Positions 51,070 to 64,000 of a DNA stretch of 64,000 bases are shown in pieces. A model generated the notes under the pieces. That model saw nothing but the letters and a program-made list of their open reading frames with translations, was not told the origin of the DNA and ran no database searches. Made by a program: the position numbers and the translations under genes. Each line of letters begins with the position of its first letter. Position 1 is the stretch's first letter. This stretch comes from Chrysomallon squamiferum (taxonomy: Eukaryota; Mollusca; Gastropoda; Neomphalida; Peltospiridae). The DNA lies in contig CM022672.1 of the NCBI GenBank assembly GCA_012295275.1, forward strand, positions 33,969,254 to 34,033,253, given 5' to 3'.

Positions 51070-52710
51070 ATGTATAAAAGATGCAACACGATCGTTGATG
51101 AATTTGAACATTCTCAATGTTTTAACAAATTTGTTTTGTGGCTATTTTCTTGCATGTATTTTCTGATTGGTATTGCAGAACATTACTACAATGTCAGTAC
51201 ACCATATTGTGACATTGGTACGGCTATTATATTGATAGGTTTCGCTTGTGTAGCGGGATTTACACGGAATGGATTATATAACAAACATGTCTTTGCGTCG
51301 TATGTCACCCTTTCAATTGAAGCTCTGTTGTTTGAAATGTACCGAACAATAGCAAGACAAACTCTTCTTTTGGAAGACGAATCTTTCTGTTTGAGTACTA
51401 CAACATACTGGGTGCTCGTTGTTTTCTATCATCTTCTCAGAAAGTACAAAATAGCGACGTTTCTACTCAGCTATGGGACAATTAAATATACGTTGTTAAA
51501 TTTTATCCAATTCAGCTGTGAAGAACAGCAGAAACAGCCAACTACACCTGTTTATTCGTATCCTGAGGCACTGTCGCATGAAACTGTTTTTGAGCGGTTC
51601 CTTCTGGACACTAAAATATACGTAATATACACCATTATCATCATTCAGTTGTTATGTGCATTTAGACTTAATTACTTCTTGTGGATACATTTTAAATGTG
51701 AACTCAGGTGGTACTTTGGACGAAGATCTAAATCATGCCCTTTTGAACAAAGTGAGAAACAAACAAATGAATCTAAGTCTGATACACAAACGATAATTAA
51801 AAAAGTCAAACGTAAACATATCAAAACTAACACAGCGATTTCCACCAGAAAGATTCTTTGTTTGTTTTTGCAGTCGAAGCAATGGAAAGTCAGATCATTT
51901 CATTCAAAACATGTGATAAATCGTCTAGTTCGTTGTTTGTCTGTTGGAGACGCAAACAGTGAACGTTTTCAAGAGGCTAGACTGAGTAACCTGACTGAGA
52001 ATGAGACAGACGTGTACAAAATGGACGCCAGACCCAAAGGAATTTGTGTGATCATCAACAACCGAGATTTTACTGATGAACGACTAAGTCGACGCGATGG
52101 CACAGACGAAGATAAAAACAAAGTGGAAGACTTTTTCAGACGACGTCATTTTGAAGTGAGAATCTTTGAAAACCAGACGGATTCGGATATGCTGGAAGAA
52201 CTAAAACGAATATCTTCTCTGGATCATCGAAACTATGACTGTTTTGTCTGCTTCATACTTTCACATGGACAGCACGGGTCAGTTTATGGAAGTAATGGCA
52301 AGCTTGTGTCAACAGAAGAAATACAGAGTTTTTTCTGCCCCAGACAGTGTCGCTCTTTAGCCAACAAACCAAAACTATTTTTCGTTCAAGCTTGCCAGGG
52401 AAATCGACCGGCGCAAAGCGTTGCTGTGGAAATAGATCACGGATACTGTTGTGACGTCAGAGCAGAATATCCTGTTCACGAGTCGGCGGACTTTCTGACG
52501 GTTTTCGCTACGACTCCTGGAAACCTCGCCTACAGACAGACGACAGGATCTCATTTTATTTCTACACTGATTGAAGTACTCGACAACAATCCTCGAGTCA
52601 GTCTTCTCGATATAATCACCAAAGTGACAAAGAAAATGGATGAAGTTACTGATCCGAAACAAATTCCTATATTGAAGTCGACTCTCCGGAAACAAATTAT
52701 TTTAAACTAG
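51070..52710 (+). CDS. Membrane-caspase fusion (546 residues), copy B
   Basis: One uninterrupted exon-sized frame. Residues 1-210 hold six hydrophobic segments (about 20-37, 48-65, 74-91, 112-124, 128-147, 182-208) and no CARD, DED or other death fold that I can see. Residues 210-320 are a Lys/Ser-rich linker. A caspase domain starts at Arg321 (RPKGICVIINN). It has catalytic His399 (ILSHGQHG), Cys442 (FFVQACQG), a VEID site (453-456) where subunits would separate, and LAYRQTTGSHFIS in the small subunit. The basic large and small subunits are both present, so activity is plausible. The 5' half is unfamiliar. A phase-0 acceptor at 51873 means the membrane part may instead be an intron in some transcripts. 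An AATAAA follows at 52754. Confidence 0.65.
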   Translation: MYKRCNTIVDEFEHSQCFNKFVLWLFSCMYFLIGIAEHYYNVSTPYCDIGTAIILIGFACVAGFTRNGLYNKHVFASYVTLSIEALLFEMYRTIARQTLLLEDESFCLSTTTYWVLVVFYHLLRKYKIATFLLSYGTIKYTLLNFIQFSCEEQQKQPTTPVYSYPEALSHETVFERFLLDTKIYVIYTIIIIQLLCAFRLNYFLWIHFKCELRWYFGRRSKSCPFEQSEKQTNESKSDTQTIIKKVKRKHIKTNTAISTRKILCLFLQSKQWKVRSFHSKHVINRLVRCLSVGDANSERFQEARLSNLTENETDVYKMDARPKGICVIINNRDFTDERLSRRDGTDEDKNKVEDFFRRRHFEVRIFENQTDSDMLEELKRISSLDHRNYDCFVCFILSHGQHGSVYGSNGKLVSTEEIQSFFCPRQCRSLANKPKLFFVQACQGNRPAQSVAVEIDHGYCCDVRAEYPVHESADFLTVFATTPGNLAYRQTTGSHFISTLIEVLDNNPRVSLLDIITKVTKKMDEVTDPKQIPILKSTLRKQIILN

Positions 52711-52753
52711 ATTTTTTTTATTTCAGGTGATTTCCTGAAAAAGTTCGTTTGAA

Positions 52754-52759
52754 AATAAA
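52754..52759 (+). terminator. Polyadenylation signal of caspase copy B
   Basis: AATAAA about 45 nt after the stop codon. The matching place in copy A (about 48262) reads AATAAG because one A is missing. Confidence 0.5.
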
Positions 52760-54200
52760 GTTACTTTTGCATAAACATGTTTTCAAAAAAAAAAAAAAAA
52801 AAAAAATGAAAAAGAAAAATGTTTGTCTTCTTCGACTAAAATGAATACTGTATCATTTTGTATCATTTTGGATCTACATAGAACTGTGTTTTAGTTACGA
52901 ACTGAAACTTCGCATGATGTTGAAATAAAAAAAAACAAAAAAAACAAACACTTACGATAATTACTAACATATTTCATGAACTGGAAGGAGTGATGAACAG
53001 ACAAACGTTTTTATTTTTATTTATTTAATTCAATTTAATTAATTAATTTATTTATTTAGCGTCTTATTATTACAAGTAAGTATTCAAAAAATCTAAATTA
53101 GATAGTTGGTAAAAATATGATAGTGATGACTAAATATAATGACATATAATGATATATATATATATATATATATATAGTTGTAATTAAAACAATTGATTGT
53201 GATGTTAATCCGATCTTAAGTTTAATCCGTTATTTTTATTTTAACATCTTTTCTCACCTGCGAAGGTGGAAATGGCCGATTGCAAAGAGTTCGGTGTAAA
53301 TTATAACTTGATAGAAAAAGAAAGATCTGGAAAAGAGATAGTTGAATATTCATAATTTTAATAATCCCTGAAAATCGTTATGACTGGGTTTAGTAGAAAA
53401 CATTTTTGTGTAAAGAACACAGATTTTTGTCTGTCTGAATATCTTATTTTCTCGTTTTCCGATAAGACATCATGCCCAAAACAACAAAGTAATAAATAAG
53501 AAATGTATATATAACATTATTATTGTTATTTTTGTTAATTAATTAATTAATATTTTTGTTTATTTACTTGTGGCTTTGTGACAATTTAAAAAATAGAGAA
53601 GAAAATAAATTTAAGTTTACAATTTATTAATTTTTCATGTTAACGATTTATTTACATTCTTTTAGTATTTTTATGTTCATAACAATTTACTAACGTTATA
53701 TTCCTTTAGTATTTTTATGTTCATAAATTTACTAACACACGCAGGTACATACACACATACATATATATATTACATGCATATATATAGGTTTGTTTTTCTC
53801 TATCTGAACGAAAAACAAATATATATATGCACACATTAAATATCGACATTACCTATCAGTACAGAACAGTTTTATTAAATATATATATATATATATATCT
53901 ATATGCACATCAAATATCGATATTACCTATCAGTACAGAACAGTTTTAGTAATTATCCTTCCATGTACAGACACACACACATACATACACACTCACACAC
54001 TAAACACACACCTGGATTTTAAAATTAGGTTTATCAATATATAAATATATACTTTAAACTTTCTGTTGTCTGTTTACTGTGCTGACGTCAGCTTTATTTA
54101 TCAGCTGGGTCAGACGTAGCGTTGGTTACCAGGCTCGGGGCGAGGCTACTGTACTGCGCCCCCCTTCCCCGTGGAAATTACCCACCCTCGACCTACTTCC

Positions 54201-54381
54201 ACTAATTCATTGTCGCATCATTAACATTATCTTTTATTATAATAACTTGTAAAAGTATTTAAGAAAAATTAACAGTTCATTTTACAACGACAATATTAAC
54301 ATTATACTTAGTAATAATAGATGTGAATGTTTTAAAATTAAAGTACTGGTTATAAAAAAATATTATTATTAGTTAATTTAA

Positions 54382-54417
<36 letters not shown>

Positions 54418-54427
54418 AATAATAATT
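54201..54427. other. Short intergenic stretch
   Basis: AT-rich sequence with a TAAA array (54383-54414). No coding signal. Confidence 0.7.
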
Positions 54428-54800
54428 AAAAACTTTTCCGAGGTTTCAGATGTCAACCTATCGCTTTCAGGTGTTTATTAGTTTATGTATTTTATGGAGA
54501 CTCGGCCTTTTCTGAGGTTTTGTTAACGTAAAATAGCGTTATTTCTCTCAGATCGTGTTTTTATGCAGTATCTGATGGAGGCAAAGCTATTTTTAACGTG
54601 CAGAATAAGAATAAGATCACCGATTAAATATAACCAACAACACAAAGAATAACAACAACAGCAACAACAAGAACTGCAATAATAATAATAATAATAAACC
54701 ACAAATGCAAACTTCTCACAAGAATAAGACAGCAACAACAATCAGAAAATGCAGAAAAAAACAAAACAGTAACGACGTCGAACATGACGACAAAAAAACA

Positions 54801-54842
<42 letters not shown>

Positions 54843-55320
54843 TTTTTAAAAGCTGATTATTTGTTTGCAGTACTAGTTCAAAATTTATTTGGAAATAATA
54901 TCATATTTATTTTTGTTAGTATAACGGTAAAATAATAAATCTGCATTAAGTTTGTGTTGAATTGTTCTAGATGTTGCTGTTTTAAAATGAAAGCAGTGGT
55001 TATAAAAATTATTAATTTGAAAAATAAGTTATACAAAAGATTCATCAATGTGAAACTGTTTTCATGGTTTCAGATATCGCTGTACAGTAAGCATATCGCT
55101 TTGAGTTGTTTATTTGTTTATGTATATTCTGGAGACTGCCTTTGGTGTAACTTTGTGCACGTGAAAGAGAGTTATTTCCCTTATATCGTCTTTTTATGCA
55201 GTATTTGATCAAGGCAAAGGTACTTTTAACATTCGTGAAAGAAACGTGAACGAATTTAGTGTTGCTGAAATTATAATAAATTATATTATGTCTAACCAAC
55301 ACTTGTTTCAGACGAGTTTC

Positions 55321-55365
<45 letters not shown>

Positions 55366-55399
55366 TTTTTTATTTATTCATTAGGCAGCATACACTCAC

Positions 55400-55434
<35 letters not shown>

Positions 55435-55865
55435 TAATAATAATAACAATACCTTTATATAATCATATTTACTTAAAAAGATAACAAAAATGGAATTATT
55501 TTGTTATCTCAATTTGTCTGCATTTTACAGAACGCGTAGTTTGAAATGACATCTATCAAAAAAATTCAAGAATTTTTTCATCAATGTGAAAATGTTTTCA
55601 AGGTTTCAAATATCACTGTATCGCTTTGACTTATTTATTAGTTTATTTCTTTATAGAGACTCAGCCTTTGCTGTAATTTTTTTAAAATAAAAGAGAGTTA
55701 TTTCCCTTACATCATGTTTTTATGCAGTATTTGATCGACGCAGAGCTATTTATTATTTAAAAAATGTATTATTATTATTTTTAAATACAAACATTAAATT
55801 ACTGTATTACTTGTTGTTTATTTGTATTTATTATTTGATTCATTCATTCGGCAGCACACACTCAC

Positions 55866-55938
<73 letters not shown>

Positions 55939-55940
55939 TT
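54428..55940. repeat. Diverged triplication, ~170-bp core plus AAT array
   Basis: Cores at about 54430-54600, 55056-55232 and 55595-55755 share GGTTTCA, TATCGCTTT, a GGAGACT-type phrase, GTTATTTC, TTTTTATGCAGTAT and TTGATC-type words in the same order. Each is followed at variable distance by an AAT/ATT array; the second and third are followed by GGCAGCA-ACTCACAATAATAA. The unit step is about 550-620 bp. No frame is shared, so it is likely an old repeat family. Confidence 0.65.
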
Positions 55941-57832
55941 ATAGTAACAAGATATAGTATTTTTGTTGCACAAAAATAAACAGAGAGAGAGAGAGAGAGA
56001 GAGAGGTGATTGTAAAATATATAACTGTGAATACAGTTTTATTCAGTTTGTTATAGAGTCTCTATTTACAGAAAGTACTCAGATAAGATGTGATCTGTGT
56101 TGTATTTATTTAGTTTAATTAGATATTTCACTGTTGTATAAAATAATAATTATTGTGCATTGATATCAGAGCCAGAATATAATAAAGCCGTTTAGCAAGC
56201 AAAATACAAAGGCTCAGACTACTGTTTAGAACTCGGATCACAATCAAACTCAACTATGTTGTGAATGTTAATTTGCTTGACCCCGGGGCAGTTGTCCAGT
56301 TTGTGTCTTTATAGACGTGGCTCGGGTACCACCCTGCTTTGTGTGAAACACGTGTAAACAAACTTACATTAACACAAACCAACATCAGCCCGATGTTGAG
56401 TACGACCACCACGTAAACCACGTCTCACTGTGTGTCGTGTGTAACAAACACAAAATACAAACACAAATACAAACACAAAATACAAACACAAACCTTCCGT
56501 CATTGATGTGAATGTTCTGTGGTTTAAAACACCGTGTTAAAAGAATACTACACGGTTACATGTTTTTTATAATTAATCTATATTATCTGATATATTTTAC
56601 GTTGTTATCCCATATTCACAATATGTTATAAATGCTAGATTAATTCAAAAGTATTTTTCCAGTACTGAAAGAGAAAAATGATATTTGTCATTTTTAAAAT
56701 TTTCATGACGATAAATTATTTTTAACCGTACAACTTTATCTACTGAGAGAAATTAATATATATATATATATATGCCAAAACATATATAGTACTCGCACAC
56801 AAATATATATATATATATATATATACACACTTTGACTAAAAACGAAATATCAGCATTTATTTTCTAGAACAGTGTGATTGAGAAAATAAATGTTCCAGAA
56901 TAATTAATATGTTTTGTGCTACTTCAGAAAATGTTAATTATGTTTTGTAGCATTTGTATCTTAACCAGAGTCGTTATCGCTCAGTTATTGATAATTAATT
57001 ATAATTAGTATTATTCTAGTTAACTGAATAACATATATTATTATTATATTCATTATTATTACTGTCGTTGTTGTCGTCGTCTTTTCTACATAACATAGCC
57101 AAACCGGTTATATACGTGTCTTGTCCTAGTTAATATCACTGCTCCATCTTGAACTACACTGGGGTGTATACACCGCTGAACTGAACACGGAAGAAGTAAA
57201 ACAATATGCTTACATATTAGAAGGTAAATTCACTTGGGTTATAATGTTTGCTATATCTGCATCACGTCCAGGTCATTGTGTTAACAAACACATGCAGTTA
57301 AGACGTTAAAACAGTTGATGAATGTACACAGTAGCACAATAAAGAAAAACATTATCGAAAACCAAAACCAGAGAAAACAAAAACAAACACAAAAATAGAA
57401 AAAGTAATATATAGCGTTTAATATCATATTTTAAAGTACTACATATTAAGTGAATACAAAAATTAGAATAATCATGTCTTCTAAACCATAATTAGAAAGT
57501 AATGTATGAAAACAGAAGCAAAAGTTTACTAAAGATACAAAAATTTAGTAATGCAGAAACAACCTCGTTGAAGGAAATGTAAACTTAATATCTTCTGACA
57601 CAAAGTACGTCTGATTTAACTTGAATGTCAACGATTGTGGAAAAGAAATTAAAAATAAATATATAAGAAAAATATATTAAAAAATTAAAAAATCCTAAAA
57701 TATTCACAATAATTAAAAAATATATTGAATAGTGCCCCATATTAATTTTTATTTCATTTTTTGCTTAAAGGTCCGACGCAAACATATATTTAAAATAATC
57801 ATAATGACAATAATAATAACAACAACAACAAC

Positions 57833-57881
<49 letters not shown>

Positions 57882-58516
57882 TCAACTAAAAATAGATGCG
57901 GTAGTAGTATATCTATCCTTAAATAAGTTATATGATTCAATAATCTGATGAATCACATGCAGTATTAATATATTACACACAATAACATATACCAATGTAT
58001 ACAAATATGGATAAACAATTCTTCTAATCTGGATGCGTTGCAAGATGTACATATTTGTAAATATAAATTTCGCTTCAATTAAGAAACAAATATATTTATA
58101 GCAACTAAGGAAATAATTAAGCGAAAAAAAGCCACTATTTTGACATTAAAAAACATAATCAACAGTTTAATTATGAAACTACAAAATAAACGTAGATCAG
58201 TAAATGAAAATTAATATATAGTGATCCTGACTAATGCAAACTTGATATCTGGATGAAAAATTATACAATGGATAGAATGACAACTGGAGTGAAACATAAT
58301 CCATCATCTGCTGAAATCAGTGATTATCTTTTGAAATTCAGATGCATTCAGATGGGTGTTCAGAACAAGACATAAGGACATAATCTTCTGTTTAATGTAA
58401 TTTTACAGAGCTTACTAATTTCCGAACAGCAGCCATCAATAATTTCTCTTAGACAAACCAAAGTTTCTGAGGCAAAACAGAAATAATCTAACAGTAAACT
58501 GACTAATTATTATGGC

Positions 58517-58582
<66 letters not shown>

Positions 58583-58706
58583 TTGACAAGAACAATACAA
58601 AAATACCACAAATCTAAAGATTACGTATAATTGGCAGGTGTTGGCGCATGTTTCATGTTAAACAATAAGTAACACATGGTTTTCTCTTGGTGTTTCTTTT
58701 TTTTAC

Positions 58707-58741
<35 letters not shown>

Positions 58742-59029
58742 ACATTTAAATTGACAAATAAAAAATAAAACAATCTTGCTGCTTAGAATATGATTACGTA
58801 CTCCTTAAATAACAAAATAAGTATTTACTTTACTGAATATTTAACGTATAATGTTATATTACATATTCAGTTATACTGTACAATTATAAACAGACACTAA
58901 GAGATCATATACTGTACAGAATAGATGAAATAGCACTAATTTAATCAGTCTATGTCATAAAATCTAAAAACGTTTCACAACATTCTCAATGTTCTAAAAT
59001 CATTCTTCTCTTTACTGATAATACAAATA
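55941..59029. other. Intergenic, no gene recognised
   Basis: It holds a GA tract (55981-56006), a slightly GC-richer patch (56270-56440), an AAATACAAACAC-type repeat (56450-56485), AT tracts (56757-56772, 56803-56823), and AAT arrays (57829-57881, 58519-58580, 58709-58740). No exon or RNA gene was identified. Confidence 0.6.

Positions 59030-64000
<4,971 letters not shown>

Larger units (their letters stand above)
49687..54200 (+). repeat. Tandem duplication unit B (~4.5 kb)
   Basis: Direct repeat of unit A. It starts ATTATTTCATTCTTTC at 49687 and ends at the GC-richer block around 54090-54195. Near 53700-53960 it carries a local duplication (TATCGATATTACCTATCAGT repeated) and extra AT/CA tracts in place of the A-specific segment. 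Confidence 0.9.

Overview
This is eukaryotic, AT-rich animal DNA. It has spliced multi-exon genes with GT-AG introns, very many microsatellites (AAT, CT, CA, TTTA, poly-A), minisatellites and small DNA-transposon remnants. The gene families point to an invertebrate metazoan. The microsatellite load would suit a mollusc or another lophotrochozoan, but I cannot fix the taxon from sequence alone.

Layout, left to right. (1) 3.2-13.0 kb, minus strand: an AKNA-like coiled-coil/poly-Q gene with one large exon (4906-7186) and a start exon (12897-13023). Its reading frame needs one extra base at each of two places, so it carries real or assembly indels. Its 5' end may reach a promoter-like region at 19.1-19.7 kb. 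(2) 23.9-38.7 kb, minus strand: a complete flotillin-1 gene. I can chain 12 coding positions with matching splice phases into a 428-residue protein. The third coding exon exists in three alternative versions. (3) About 40.6-41.3 kb: a decayed, A-tailed sequence, probably a processed pseudogene. (4) 43.2-44.1 kb, minus strand: a promoter and first exons of a possible small ciliary-type gene. (5) 45.1-54.2 kb: a direct tandem duplication of a ~4.5 kb unit. Each unit carries a plus-strand caspase-like gene with promoter-like sequence and 3' end. (6) 54.4-55.9 kb: a degenerate triplicated repeat. (7) 59.0-64.0 kb, minus strand: the 3' half of a receptor-type tyrosine phosphatase. Its D1 domain has an intact active site and its D2 domain has lost it. 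The gene runs off the right edge.

Three results stand out. First, copy B of the caspase locus has an uninterrupted 546-codon frame in which about 210 residues with six hydrophobic segments precede an apparently active caspase domain. The same locus can also splice, phase 0 to phase 0, into an ordinary ~320-residue caspase that omits the membrane part. Copy A keeps only that spliced form, because two stop codons lie in the membrane part. Second, flotillin-1 has three alternative 91-nt exons that must be used one at a time to keep frame. Third, several introns contain minisatellites whose repeat unit is a copy of the neighbouring splice junction. The clearest are the acceptor array of the AKNA-like gene and the donor array of the last flotillin intron, and in both the period keeps the reading frame.

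The genes are not an operon and need not work together. Flotillin, the AKNA-like protein, the membrane caspase and the phosphatase would act at membranes, centrosome, cell-death signalling and tyrosine dephosphorylation respectively.
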